This document shows, piece by piece, positions 33,636 through 42,559 of a DNA stretch of 64,000 nucleotides (position 1 is its first letter; each line of letters starts with the position of its first letter). The notes under the pieces were generated by a model that worked only from the letters and a program-made list of their open reading frames with translations, was not told the DNA's origin and ran no database searches. The stretch lies in contig NZ_CANTKB010000016.1 of NCBI RefSeq assembly GCF_947654165.1, positions 1 to 64,000 of the forward strand, given 5' to 3'. Source of the stretch: an uncultured Blautia sp. (GTDB taxonomy: Bacteria > Bacillota > Clostridia > Lachnospirales > Lachnospiraceae). The position numbers and the translations under genes are program-made.

Positions 33636-34359
33636 AATTTTTTCGTCCCTCCCAATGAGAAAACCATAATAAAGTTAATAATACACCGCCTATTGTCAAT
33701 ACAGCAATTCCTATCCATTCTGTCCCATGAATGGACAGCACGTTGTTCATAACATCATGCACCCAGTTCATAGACCATGCAAAGGGGATATATCGCCCTA
33801 TACCTTTTAATTCGATATTACTGTATAGAATACATTGCAGGCTTTCAAATACTCCCCAAAACAATGAGATACCCAGTCCAAACCGAAAGCTAAGGAATAA
33901 ATGCAGCGCATAAATAATTAAATTGCAAAAGGCCATTCCTGCGGCTGCTTTGACTAACATACTAAGTTGTATGGTATCATCTATTCTCAAAAAATGAACG
34001 CCAAGCAGAAAGACAAGGAACAGACAAAACAGCGCGGTTATTCCTGCTCCATATAAAACGGCTAATTTTATCAGTACAACTTTATACCGGTTAGGCACTC
34101 CAAGCAATATTTGAAAGTGTGAAGCCTTTTCTTCTAATAAAACATTCAAGCTCACAACAACACTTATCAGCAAAGGGAAAATGGTCGCCGTAAGCTCTAA
34201 TATCATTTTTAATTTTTTGTAATCCGCTGTGTTTCCATATAGGACATAATAAACAATAAACAGCAACGCCCCAAGAACAGGTACGCATAAATGAATTACT
34301 CCAAAGGACGTATGCTTTACTTTTATCAGTTCGGAACGAACCGTCCCCAGAACCCCCAT
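33628..34359 (-). CDS. Lantibiotic-immunity ABC permease (NisG/E-like)
   Basis: A 243-residue, six-TM ABC-2 permease of the MutG/NisG/EpiE type (VRSELIKVKHTSFGVIHLCV opening). The ATG at 34359 follows AAAGGAGGTAGATAAG and lies just past the stop of the previous permease. With 34361 and 35087 it should form a membrane complex that expels lantibiotic from the bilayer. Confidence 0.88.
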   Translation of the reverse strand: MGVLGTVRSELIKVKHTSFGVIHLCVPVLGALLFIVYYVLYGNTADYKKLKMILELTATIFPLLISVVVSLNVLLEEKASHFQILLGVPNRYKVVLIKLAVLYGAGITALFCLFLVFLLGVHFLRIDDTIQLSMLVKAAAGMAFCNLIIYALHLFLSFRFGLGISLFWGVFESLQCILYSNIELKGIGRYIPFAWSMNWVHDVMNNVLSIHGTEWIGIAVLTIGGVLLTLLWFSHWEGRKNYE

Positions 34360-34360
34360 C

Positions 34361-35083
34361 TTATCTACCTCCTTTTGCAAAGTCCTTTGCGTCTACAAAA
34401 GATAAGGCAATAAATAAGAATATTGATAGTGCGACAGGGATAAAAATGGTACAAGAAAAGCCGGGATTTCCTGCAAAAGTTCCATTTAATTCAATCCCCA
34501 TAAGCGGCTCCGCCAGCTTCGCCGCCCAACAATACGGCATGAGCCACCAAACGGCTGTGTTTCCTAACAGGATAGGAAGAAATATACCAAGTACAGTATT
34601 TAGCATTATCGGTACAAATAGTCCTGTTTTACGCGCAAGGTACAGGCACAACGGGATTTGCCAGACGGACGCTATCACAATCGCTATACTGCCTGCTATA
34701 CTCTGCGGAACAGAATATACCGCTGTTGCCGGGGAAATGATATTGCTGATTGAGATAAGCAATGCTAAAAATACTCCTGCCACAAGCAGCTTTTCAATCA
34801 AAATCATTCCTTTTGCCATTTCAAATTTTGAAAGGTTCAAGGGCATAGAAAATACAGAATAATATTTCCCCGCGCTTTCTTCTTTCCGGTGTGATAAGGA
34901 ACATAAGATTGCGATTGCTCCTGGAAGTAGGAACGCATACCACCAGTAAAGCGTTGTATATTGAAACCCGATAAAGCCGCCCACTATCCATGCAAAAATA
35001 GCTGTGATTAGCGGAATGATGAAAAGCAGCTTGTTTGATATTGTCCTTTTGAATTTCAAATACTCTGATTTTAAGTAATTCAT
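34361..35083 (-). CDS. Lantibiotic-immunity ABC permease (NisE/G-like)
   Basis: A 240-residue, six-TM ABC-2 permease starting MNYLKSEYLKFKRT, the usual opening of MutE/EpiE-like permeases. It is distinct in sequence from its neighbour at 33628, as expected for the heteromeric EG pair. It follows the ATPase by 3 bp. Confidence 0.88.
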   Translation of the reverse strand: MNYLKSEYLKFKRTISNKLLFIIPLITAIFAWIVGGFIGFQYTTLYWWYAFLLPGAIAILCSLSHRKEESAGKYYSVFSMPLNLSKFEMAKGMILIEKLLVAGVFLALLISISNIISPATAVYSVPQSIAGSIAIVIASVWQIPLCLYLARKTGLFVPIMLNTVLGIFLPILLGNTAVWWLMPYCWAAKLAEPLMGIELNGTFAGNPGFSCTIFIPVALSIFLFIALSFVDAKDFAKGGR

Positions 35084-35086
35084 ACT

Positions 35087-35788
35087 TTATCCCTCCCTGT
35101 GATTGCTTTTCACAACGTCCATAAAAAGCTGTTCCAAATTTTCATTCGCATTAAGCTTCCCCTCATAGCCTAAGACACCACCCGCAATAATGCCGATATG
35201 GTCTGCTGTCTGCTGCACCTCGGAAAGAATATGACTGGATAAAATAACGGTAATTCCCTTTTCCGGAAAAGAACGAATTAGTTCACGAAGTTCCTCAATC
35301 CCTAATGGATCAAGGCCGTTTGTGGGTTCATCCAAAATAAGGAGCTGCGGATTATTCAACAGCGCAATTGCAATGCCAAGCCGCTGCTTCATACCAAGCG
35401 AAAACTGCCCTGCCCGCTTCTTGCCAGTATTCATAAGCTGGACAATTTGCAATACCTCGTTAATTCGTGCATCATCCAAGCCAAGCAATGTGGTTCTCAC
35501 TTTGAGATTTTCGTATGCAGTCAGATTTTCGTAAAGCGGAGGCATCTCAATCAATGCGCCGATATGCTCCAAATCATTCCGTCTCCACGGATGACCGTCA
35601 AACTCAACACTTCCCGATGTAGGGCGCAAAATGCCAGTTAGCATTTTTAAGATCGTAGATTTGCCAGCTCCATTCGGCCCCAACAGACCATAAACCGAAT
35701 TGCGCCGGATGTTCAGCGACACATTGTTTACCGCCATCTGCCCTTTGAAGTTTTTACAAAGATTTGTTGTTTTCAAAATCATATCCAT
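35087..35788 (-). CDS. Lantibiotic-protection ABC ATPase (NisF/BcrA-like)
   Basis: A 233-residue ATPase with Walker A GPNGAGKST, signature FSLGMKQRL, Walker B LLILDEPTNGLDP and ILSSHIL; the SLGMKQR signature is the hallmark of the NisF/EpiF/BcrA group. ATG after AAAGGACTTGATTAC. First gene of the operon with two permeases, the immunity lipoprotein, the regulator and the kinase. Its promoter carries the 11-bp direct-repeat operator. Confidence 0.93.
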   Translation of the reverse strand: MDMILKTTNLCKNFKGQMAVNNVSLNIRRNSVYGLLGPNGAGKSTILKMLTGILRPTSGSVEFDGHPWRRNDLEHIGALIEMPPLYENLTAYENLKVRTTLLGLDDARINEVLQIVQLMNTGKKRAGQFSLGMKQRLGIAIALLNNPQLLILDEPTNGLDPLGIEELRELIRSFPEKGITVILSSHILSEVQQTADHIGIIAGGVLGYEGKLNANENLEQLFMDVVKSNHREG

Positions 35789-35820
35789 GTAATCAAGTCC
35801 TTTCTTGTGATTTCATGGAT

Positions 35821-35857
35821 AGCATACAGGGTAATTTTGAAGATTCCATAAAGATTT
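35821..35857 (-). promoter_or_regulatory. NisR-like operator/promoter of the immunity operon
   Basis: On the minus strand ATCTTTATGGA and ATCTTCAAAAT repeat at 11 bp, followed after 13 bp by -10 TATGCT and then the ATPase gene. OmpR-family regulators commonly bind such one-turn direct repeats. Confidence 0.75.
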
Positions 35858-35886
35858 CTTCTTGATTTTTTATCAGAGTACATGAA

Positions 35887-35929
35887 AACGTCCCAAAGCA
35901 GCAATCCTACATTGCTACTCTGGGACGTT
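35887..35929 (-). terminator. Terminator after the regulator remnant
   Basis: AACGTCCCA/TGGGACGTT with inner AGCAAT/ATTGCT pairing, then TTTTC on the minus strand. Confidence 0.8.
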
Positions 35930-35932
35930 CGT

Positions 35933-36300
35933 TTACCCCACAAACCGATACCCGCTCCCAACCACAGTTTCTATGTACCCATCTCCGATCTTCCGTCTGA
36001 GCGAATACACCACATTCGCCACCGCCGCCCCACAATGCTCCGGGTCCGCTTTCCAGACCGCTTCGTAGATCTGCTCTTTGCTAAGAACCCAAGATGGGTG
36101 AGAGGGACGGGAATGTCATTGTGGTAGACAGTCTGTTCGTTGATACGGATTTCCAGGTTGGGGAAGGTGAGGATGTCGGAACTAGGGGTGGTTTCCTGGG
36201 ATTCCGCACCCGGCAGTGAAACCAGGACGGTTTCTGAAACGCTCCCGGTGGGAGCAATCTTCCTCATCACAATTTCTATCGTTCCAACCAATATCACCAC
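35933..36300 (-). pseudogene. Response regulator output-domain remnant, frameshifted
   Basis: Codons around 45-75 (ILTFPNLEIRINEQTVYHND) are the start of an OmpR-type output domain. After THLG the frame is lost, but the +1 frame continues VLSKEQIYEAVWKADPEH, then NVVYSLRRKIGDG and YIETVVGSGYRFVG with a stop near 35933. About ten codons between the two parts are missing. No receiver remains; the N-terminus (MVILVGTIEI) is unrelated. Same class of decayed regulator as at 29528. Confidence 0.75.
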
Positions 36301-36361
36301 CCACCATTTTAATACTCAATAACCAATGTCTCCCGTCTGCCATCAGGAAAAGATACTATGT

Positions 36362-36400
36362 TTTCATGCAGCCACCAGAAAATGCCGTAGCTGCATGAAA
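36362..36400 (-). terminator. Hairpin after the 36409 permease
   Basis: TTTCATGCAGC and GCTGCATGAAA form an 11-bp perfect stem; the T-run is weak, so termination is likely but not sure. Confidence 0.55.
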
Positions 36401-36408
36401 GGAAAATC

Positions 36409-38961
36409 TTATTCAGTAGCTCTTAACCGTTCCACAATGCTTTGTTTCTCCAGGTTTTTAAAGCAAAGATATGGAATCAGAATCGCAAAAATAATTAAGA
36501 TCGGTGTGCAGATCACAAGAGGCATAAGTGTAAAATGGAATGTAGAATATCCCTCGGCAACCATTGCACGAACACCAATCCCAACGGCCAACACACTAAT
36601 AATATAAGATGCTATCAAGGTAAGCCCTGCGTAATCGAGTCCCTCCATAATCAGCATCTTGCGGAGCTGCCGCTTTGTCATGCCGATGCTCTGTATCATA
36701 GCAAATTCTTTTCGGCGGCTCACAATAGCCGTTACCATGCTATTTACAAAATTAAGGATGCCAACCAAAGCGATTACTACACTGATCGTATTTCCCATGA
36801 CCGCAGAAGAACGTGTTTCGGATTTGTATTGCTCGATCATTGTTTTGCGTGAAGTAACTGGCAGCCCACTGTCAACATTTTCCGTATAGTCATCAAGCAT
36901 TTTCTGTGCAGTATCTATCTCCTCATCAGCGACATTAAAAAACAGTTTTCGGATTGTATTATCAGGCCACAATTCCCGGAAAGTGTCTGCTGGCAAGATG
37001 AAGCCTAAGTTAAAGTCGGTTCCTGCACCTGTTTCCAATGCTCCATATTCAATCGAGTTTACAGGGTAAACAACCGCCATCACCGTATATTGCCGCCCCT
37101 CTATTGTAACCGTTGCACCAACAGAAGCGGTCGGTAATACAGTACCGTTTTCAAATTCTTCTTTCTCCGCAGCAGGGCCAATCGCCAAGACATAATTCCC
37201 GGTTGCAAATTCATCCGCATTATAGGTTCCCGCAAGCAGGTATTGCTTTTGAACAATCGTTTCCAGCGGAATACCATCAAGGCCATACATGACCGTGTCA
37301 ACCTTTTCGGATGTAATTGCATCCTGTGTTGCCTGCGCCACATCCGGCGCATAACCTGCGATATCAGCAAACAAATCCGATGAACAAAAATCTTTCAAAT
37401 TCTGGACAGTTTGCGTATCCATATCCCAACTAAGCTGATGGGAATACAAATGCCCCATCTTTTCCAAACCATCTAAAGTTTCCACTTTTGAAATCAAATC
37501 ATCGTTCAAGGTGTTTCCGTAGGGATTATAACCGCCGATAAAATCTCCGTCTGTTGCATCCGATAATTCAAAGTCTGCTATCGTCAATGCGGACAGATAC
37601 TTTTCCATATCAAAAGATGCGTTTTTCGCATAGAAACAGCTTAATAGAACAAGGCCAAGTGTCAGTGAGCAGATCACCGTAACCGTTCTTTTCTTGTTGC
37701 GTCCTAAATTCGCCCAGGCCATCCCGGATAAAGACGCTCCCCATTGACCTTTCTTTGCTTTTTTCTTTATGGATGTGCTGGTATCATTGTATCGCAATGC
37801 TTCAATCGGAGATACCTTACCCGCTAAACGAGCCGGACGCAGGCAGGAAAAAACCACTGTGAGCCATGCAAATAACGCAGATCCAATAAAAATAATTGGA
37901 TTCACCGCAACAACAGCACGATTGCTGATCGTTCCTACAAGCACTGGCACAAGTACTGCGCCGAACAGATAACCCAAAAGTAATCCAATAGGAATACCAA
38001 TCAGACACAGCCTGTTAGCCTGCCCGTAGATCAGGCGTTTTAACTGCTTCTTTGTTGTACCAAGCGTTTTCAGTTTTCCGTAAAATTGAATATCCGCCGT
38101 AACGGAAATCTGAAAGATATTGTAAATAATCAGATAGCCCGCCAGGAACACCAAAATCATGCCGAAATACATAGGGATATTTTCTTGTAATGCGGTAGTG
38201 CTTATCTCTGACGAGTATGCCAGATTTACATTGTATGTCAAGTCAGTCAATCCAGTATCAGACAAAATGGTTTGTATATCCGCTTCAATCTGGTTATCTC
38301 TGAACAAGTTTACCTGCGCCATGTGCGTACCAAGAAGCTGCCCCTGTGCATTACCATCTACACCGTTTGTCATTTCCTCAGCATAATCGCGGCTGACCCA
38401 TGCCATACTTGCATAGACGGATTGGTTCCCCTCCCAATATCCACATAGCTTAAACGTGGAAGATAAAATCTCATTTCCCGATAAGTCTTTGCGCCATTGC
38501 AGCGTGACGGTCTGACCAAGCTCATGCGGAATCCCTAATCGGTCAAGGACAAGTGTGTCCAATGCGATTTCATCTGCTGCCTGTGGCAAAGTTCCGGTAT
38601 CAGGCATTGCAAAGGAATGTTCTGCATAGCTGTCATCTCCCCATCGGATTTCTACCTGTCTGCCTGCTAATTCTTTATTTTCAGCCAAACCAAGAATAAT
38701 GCTTTCTCCAATTTCCGCTACATCAGGATGAGATGCAATCAATTTTACCTGTTCATCTGTAATAGACTTAAAGGAGACCTGGGCATTATATCCAGTCTGG
38801 CGAAAAGTCATTTCAACCAAATTTTTGCTCATGCTCTGCGAGAGGACAAACAAGGTGGTAAACATTAAAGTTGTCAGAATAATGGCAAGAACCGCCACAA
38901 TGTTCCGGCCCCGCTTTTGCTTAAACAATCTTTTGGAAAGTGTTTTTATTGGTTTGAACAT
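36409..38961 (-). CDS. FtsX-type ABC transporter permease, LytTR-controlled module
   Basis: An 850-residue MacB/FtsX permease: TM1 (~22-42), large domain 1 (~45-265), three TMs to ~400, TM5 (~425-445), large domain 2 (~450-715) and three TMs at the C-terminus ending VERLRATE. The C-terminal box RRKEFAMIQSIGMTKRQL is typical of FtsX. It is larger than the other permeases here because both extracytoplasmic domains are longer. It forms an operon with the ATPase at 38974. Likely peptide or antibiotic export or sensing; substrate unknown. Confidence 0.88.
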   Translation of the reverse strand: MFKPIKTLSKRLFKQKRGRNIVAVLAIILTTLMFTTLFVLSQSMSKNLVEMTFRQTGYNAQVSFKSITDEQVKLIASHPDVAEIGESIILGLAENKELAGRQVEIRWGDDSYAEHSFAMPDTGTLPQAADEIALDTLVLDRLGIPHELGQTVTLQWRKDLSGNEILSSTFKLCGYWEGNQSVYASMAWVSRDYAEEMTNGVDGNAQGQLLGTHMAQVNLFRDNQIEADIQTILSDTGLTDLTYNVNLAYSSEISTTALQENIPMYFGMILVFLAGYLIIYNIFQISVTADIQFYGKLKTLGTTKKQLKRLIYGQANRLCLIGIPIGLLLGYLFGAVLVPVLVGTISNRAVVAVNPIIFIGSALFAWLTVVFSCLRPARLAGKVSPIEALRYNDTSTSIKKKAKKGQWGASLSGMAWANLGRNKKRTVTVICSLTLGLVLLSCFYAKNASFDMEKYLSALTIADFELSDATDGDFIGGYNPYGNTLNDDLISKVETLDGLEKMGHLYSHQLSWDMDTQTVQNLKDFCSSDLFADIAGYAPDVAQATQDAITSEKVDTVMYGLDGIPLETIVQKQYLLAGTYNADEFATGNYVLAIGPAAEKEEFENGTVLPTASVGATVTIEGRQYTVMAVVYPVNSIEYGALETGAGTDFNLGFILPADTFRELWPDNTIRKLFFNVADEEIDTAQKMLDDYTENVDSGLPVTSRKTMIEQYKSETRSSAVMGNTISVVIALVGILNFVNSMVTAIVSRRKEFAMIQSIGMTKRQLRKMLIMEGLDYAGLTLIASYIISVLAVGIGVRAMVAEGYSTFHFTLMPLVICTPILIIFAILIPYLCFKNLEKQSIVERLRATE

Positions 38962-38973
38962 ATAGCACCCTCC

Positions 38974-39642
38974 TTACTGCAGGGCAATCCGTCCATCCTC
39001 AATACGGATGATCCGGTCTGCCTGCTCCGCAATTTCAGGGTTATGGGTAATCATCACAATCGTTTGATGAAATTCCCGGCTGGTTACTTTCAGCAGTTGA
39101 ATCACTTCATCACTCGTCTTGCTGTCGAGATTTCCTGTAGGCTCATCGGCCAGAATGATAGCTGGTTTACTTGCTAAAGCTCTCGCAATAGCAACACGCT
39201 GCTGTTGGCCGCCGGAAAGATTATTGGGGAGATTATCTAATTTCTTTTCCAAGCCAAGCAGCTTGACAACCTCCATGATAAACTGCTGATCTGGCGTTTT
39301 CCCATCCAGCGTAATAGGGAAAATAATATTTTCCCACACACTCAATACGGGAATCAAATTGTAATTCTGGAAGATAAAACCGATACGCTGGCGGCGGAAC
39401 ACGGTCAGGTTTTCATCATTCAATTTCCCCAACTCAAAATTGTCTACCTTTACGCCGCCGGAAGTAGGACGGTCAAGACCACCTAACATATTCAGCAGAG
39501 TAGATTTGCCGCTGCCGGATGTTCCGATTATGGCAACGAACTCGCCTTTATCAACAGTAATAGTTACACTGTCAAGAGCCTTTACGATATTCGGCTTCTG
39601 ACCGTAGGTTTTGCATAGATTGGTTGTTTGCAATATGCTCAT
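38974..39642 (-). CDS. MacB/LolD-type ABC ATPase, LytTR-controlled module
   Basis: A 222-residue ATPase (Walker A GTSGSGKST, LSGGQQQR, Walker B ILADEPTGNLD), homologous but clearly not identical to the triplicated ATPase. Start ATG at 39642 after GAGGATACTACG. The LytTR-type direct repeat lies 85-117 bp upstream. Confidence 0.93.
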   Translation of the reverse strand: MSILQTTNLCKTYGQKPNIVKALDSVTITVDKGEFVAIIGTSGSGKSTLLNMLGGLDRPTSGGVKVDNFELGKLNDENLTVFRRQRIGFIFQNYNLIPVLSVWENIIFPITLDGKTPDQQFIMEVVKLLGLEKKLDNLPNNLSGGQQQRVAIARALASKPAIILADEPTGNLDSKTSDEVIQLLKVTSREFHQTIVMITHNPEIAEQADRIIRIEDGRIALQ

Positions 39643-39726
39643 CGTAGTATCCTCGCTTTCTAAAAATGGCAATTTCATTTACCTAATGCCAGTATAAAAA
39701 AGCGTGGAATCGGATTCAATCTCTGC

Positions 39727-39759
39727 TGCCTATTCTAATATTCACGTTGCCTATTCTAA
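39727..39759 (-). promoter_or_regulatory. LytTR-type direct-repeat operator
   Basis: TGCCTATTCTAA occurs twice, perfectly, at a 21-bp period (39727 and 39748). LytTR/AgrA sites are pairs of ~9-bp direct repeats with 12-bp spacing, i.e. two helical turns. It lies between the kinase terminator and the ATPase gene. Confidence 0.78.
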
Positions 39760-39763
39760 AAAA

Positions 39764-39793
39764 ACACCATGCGAACGTTTCTCCGCATGGTGT
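39764..39793 (-). terminator. Terminator after the GHKL kinase
   Basis: On the minus strand ACACCATGCG and CGCATGGTGT pair perfectly, followed by TTTTTT. Confidence 0.88.
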
Positions 39794-39809
39794 ATATCAC
39801 TCGTTTTAT

Positions 39810-41105
39810 TTATGGAATCGGTATAATGATTTTTAGAATAAAGCTGCCTTGCTCCTGATGGATTGCAAGCTGTCCTCCGTACTTCTCAACAGCCTGCCGA
39901 ATATTTTTCAATCCGAACCCATGCAAAAACAAATCCTCTTTTGTGGTAGTTAGTCCAGCATCCTCCGTTGTAAGACAATTGTTCCTGATTATGATAGACA
40001 GCATATCCCGAAAGCGATTTGCTTTGACCGTAACAACCCGTTCATCCGCAGGTAATTTCAAACTGGCTTCTAGGGCATTGTCAATCGCATTACCGAAGAT
40101 GGTACTAATATCCAATGGCACAATAAAGTCCACATCTTCAAATCGGATCACCGCATTAAAATCAATGTTTTTTTCCTTTGCTTTTTTCGCTTTGTCACGA
40201 ATGATTATATCCAAAAATTCATTTCCAGTATGCTGATAATCTTCAAAGGTTGAAATCTGCTCTTGCAGGGAGGCTATCATCTGCTGTGATTCTACATTGT
40301 GTTCCTGCTGTGTCTGAAGAATAAGGAGATGGTTTTTCAAATCGTGGTAAATTTCCCTGACTCGTTCCTCGTCTTTGAATTTATCCTCATAATATGCGTA
40401 TTTTAATTCCATTTCCCGTATCTGCTGCTGTGCCATGCTTTTTTGCAGTTTCAAGTAGGTACTATTCTTCTGATACAGGAAAAGTAATAGAAGCAGAACC
40501 CCTAACAGCAATCCGCTAATACCAATCGTAAAATCAAAGTAATCGGCATCGCCTGAAAAGAACCCCTTTCCCGTACTATAATACAGCACTAAGTAAGTGA
40601 CCACTCCATACAACAATATGATAACTGCATCCTTGCGCTGTATCTCATAGCTGAAATTGCGAAACCCCTTGTAAAGTAAAAATATAATAACGCCAATCAC
40701 AATAAATTTTAGCAGAAAGTATTGCCATACGTTCACAACATTATTTTCCACCATAACGCTGGTATATCCTAAAACTGCATCCGTTACAACCAGACAGGCA
40801 AAATCACTTATGATAAGCAAAATGAAAAACAAGGAAAATGCCATAATCAGCTTATGCCAGTATTCTTTTAAGAAAAATCTCTGCACTACAATGAAATACG
40901 CAGCAAAGACCAATGTCTTTATTGCTCCCAATGGTATGATCCATGTCATAGCGCATACAATCAAAGCTGTTGAAATATATGGAAATAATTTTATAATTAC
41001 ATTGTCACTCTTTTTACAAAAAATATCCGTACAGGCATAGAGCAGGCACATTTCTGATACTGTACCAATCAAATCTAAACAGATATAGAATATCGTCTGC
41101 GTCAT
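39810..41105 (-). CDS. GHKL-type sensor kinase (AgrC-like)
   Basis: A 431-residue kinase with six to seven TM helices in the first ~215 residues and a cytoplasmic part with a phospho-histidine in EIYHDLKNHLL, the AgrC/ComD/CitA-type box, then a GHKL ATPase domain (NAIDNALEAS, GFGLKNIRQAV). Multi-TM kinases of this sort sense peptides. No agrB/agrD-like signal genes are next to it, so the signal may be the transported antibiotic peptide. It overlaps the regulator stop (ATGA). Confidence 0.9.
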   Translation of the reverse strand: MTQTIFYICLDLIGTVSEMCLLYACTDIFCKKSDNVIIKLFPYISTALIVCAMTWIIPLGAIKTLVFAAYFIVVQRFFLKEYWHKLIMAFSLFFILLIISDFACLVVTDAVLGYTSVMVENNVVNVWQYFLLKFIVIGVIIFLLYKGFRNFSYEIQRKDAVIILLYGVVTYLVLYYSTGKGFFSGDADYFDFTIGISGLLLGVLLLLLFLYQKNSTYLKLQKSMAQQQIREMELKYAYYEDKFKDEERVREIYHDLKNHLLILQTQQEHNVESQQMIASLQEQISTFEDYQHTGNEFLDIIIRDKAKKAKEKNIDFNAVIRFEDVDFIVPLDISTIFGNAIDNALEASLKLPADERVVTVKANRFRDMLSIIIRNNCLTTEDAGLTTTKEDLFLHGFGLKNIRQAVEKYGGQLAIHQEQGSFILKIIIPIP

Positions 41106-41812
41106 AGCCAATCCCCCCAATAGTCTGCCAGCCGTTCCATAAATTCCTTTCGTTTCGGTTGACTTATGGGAACCCTTTCACCAGTAGTCAAAATAATATC
41201 CAGCTTTTCAATCCTCTTCACATAGAACAGATTAACAAGATATCCTGAATGACAGCGTACAAAACCATGCTGCACTAACTCTGCTTCAAGCTCTTTCATC
41301 TTCTTGTAGCAGATAATATTTTCCTGATCCGTGTGTAACAAAAGGTTGCGGTTAAAAGTTTCACTAAACCGCAAGCTCTTTAAAAACACTTTGAATTTTC
41401 CGGCATCATTTACCACAACAATAAATGGGCTATCATCTTGCCTGTGTCGTTCCAGCCATTGCTTCATTTCTTCTTTTAAACGGGCATACTTAATTGGCTT
41501 AATGATGTAATTGGTGGCTTGGTATTTATATCCCTCTAAACCGTATTGGGTAAGAGTGGTCAGAAAGATAATGCCAACCTTTGTATCCATCTGGCGAATT
41601 CGTTCAGCGGTACGCAAGCCATTGACTAATCGCATCCGAATATCAAGGAAAATCAGATCAATGGTGGTATCGTACTTTTCAATCAGCTCCATACCATCGT
41701 AATAAGCAGTCACCTTTATTTCTTCGCCAGTTTCAGTAGCGTATTGATCTAACAAGCCAGTCAAATATGCGACAAAATCTTTCTCGTCATCGCATATCGC
41801 TATATGTATCAT
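41102..41812 (-). CDS. LytTR-family response regulator (AgrA-like)
   Basis: A 236-residue regulator: receiver with D8/D9 and phospho-site D57 (IFLDIRM), and a C-terminal LytTR DNA-binding domain (~140-236, with FVRCHSGYLVNLFYVKRIE and VPISQPKRKEF). Start ATG at 41812 after GAGGTGATTGCA. Its likely target is the 21-bp-period repeat at 39727-39759, placing the ATPase-permease operon under its control. Confidence 0.93.
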   Translation of the reverse strand: MIHIAICDDEKDFVAYLTGLLDQYATETGEEIKVTAYYDGMELIEKYDTTIDLIFLDIRMRLVNGLRTAERIRQMDTKVGIIFLTTLTQYGLEGYKYQATNYIIKPIKYARLKEEMKQWLERHRQDDSPFIVVVNDAGKFKVFLKSLRFSETFNRNLLLHTDQENIICYKKMKELEAELVQHGFVRCHSGYLVNLFYVKRIEKLDIILTTGERVPISQPKRKEFMERLADYWGDWL

Positions 41813-41906
41813 TGCAATCACCTCAAAGTGCAAAATTTCCATTAAGAATTATACCGTAACTTTGCAAATTTCTCAACGAAAGTATCAAAATAGCCACTCA
41901 AATCCT

Positions 41907-41980
41907 CTTTTGCGAAAAGGTACAACCGCATTTTCCGTTTTGCGGAAAAGTTTGGACACCCTCTTAGTTATGCGAAAAGG
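41907..41980. repeat. Three TGCGAAAAGG repeats at exact 30-bp spacing
   Basis: TGCGAAAAGG at 41911, TGCGGAAAAG at 41941 and TGCGAAAAGG at 41971. The rest of 41840-42187 holds only an unconvincing 87-codon frame (41885-42148), in which the repeats would encode FRK-type triplets every ten residues. Confidence 0.6.
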
Positions 41981-42187
41981 TGGGGGCTTCTTTTTCAGAA
42001 GTTTACCCCACCCTGTTATTTTTCCATGAGTATGAACCGTTCGTCCAAGAAACACACAAATTTTATGTACTCTGATTTCTGCATGAGCCGGATTTTTCCC
42101 ACATATAGGGCTTATTTCGGGCTTTCCCACCATATAATGTACCATCAAATCGTTTTCAAGCCCGATACTTCGTGAAATCAGACACCG

Positions 42188-42466
42188 CTATACGCAAGTG
42201 TTATATCCCTCATCAGTTTCTGCTATCCTCTCCGCTTCCTCCATCGGAAAGTTGGGTATCTCCTCCAGCAGTTTCAAAATAATGGATTGTTTCATATCCT
42301 CGTCCACAAAGGTTCTCACGCTGCCGTCCGGCTGCCTCTCTTTCACTGTGGCAAGCTCTGTCATATAATCATCGTAATACGCCATAATTTTTTCCGTTGC
42401 CCACTTCTCCCCGGCAACCGCCGCTTTGATAATTTCATAAGTCAATGTATTCTGCTGATCGTCCAT
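42188..42466 (-). CDS. Helix-turn-helix ICE protein (HTH_16/Tn916 Orf8-like)
   Basis: A 92-residue protein of the small HTH_16 type found beside sigma factors in Tn916-like elements: TYEIIKAAVAGEKWATEKIM, YYDDYMTELAT, DEDMKQSIILKLLEEIPNF. In intact elements it is followed by a sigma-like regulator; none is here. The ATG at 42466 after GGAGGTACGGAGC is preferred over a start 15 bases upstream. Probably a stranded piece of another ICE. Confidence 0.78.
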   Translation of the reverse strand: MDDQQNTLTYEIIKAAVAGEKWATEKIMAYYDDYMTELATVKERQPDGSVRTFVDEDMKQSIILKLLEEIPNFPMEEAERIAETDEGYNTCV

Positions 42467-42559
42467 GCTCCGTACCTCCAAGTTGATATACTGCTAACAG
42501 CATACCATATCTGCGTAGAAAAAGCACCCGCCAGTCGCTGACAGATGCTCTCACTCCAT

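Noticed and set aside
39810..41842. Full agr quorum-sensing locus
   Set aside because: Kinase and LytTR regulator are Agr-like, but no AgrB protease or AgrD pre-peptide frame was found nearby.
41907..41980. CRISPR array
   Set aside because: Only three short (10-bp) repeats and no cas genes; repeats too short for CRISPR.
41885..42148. 87-codon minus-strand frame
   Set aside because: No recognisable family, poor ribosome site, unusual composition; the 30-bp repeats are better seen as DNA elements, though a coding role is not excluded.
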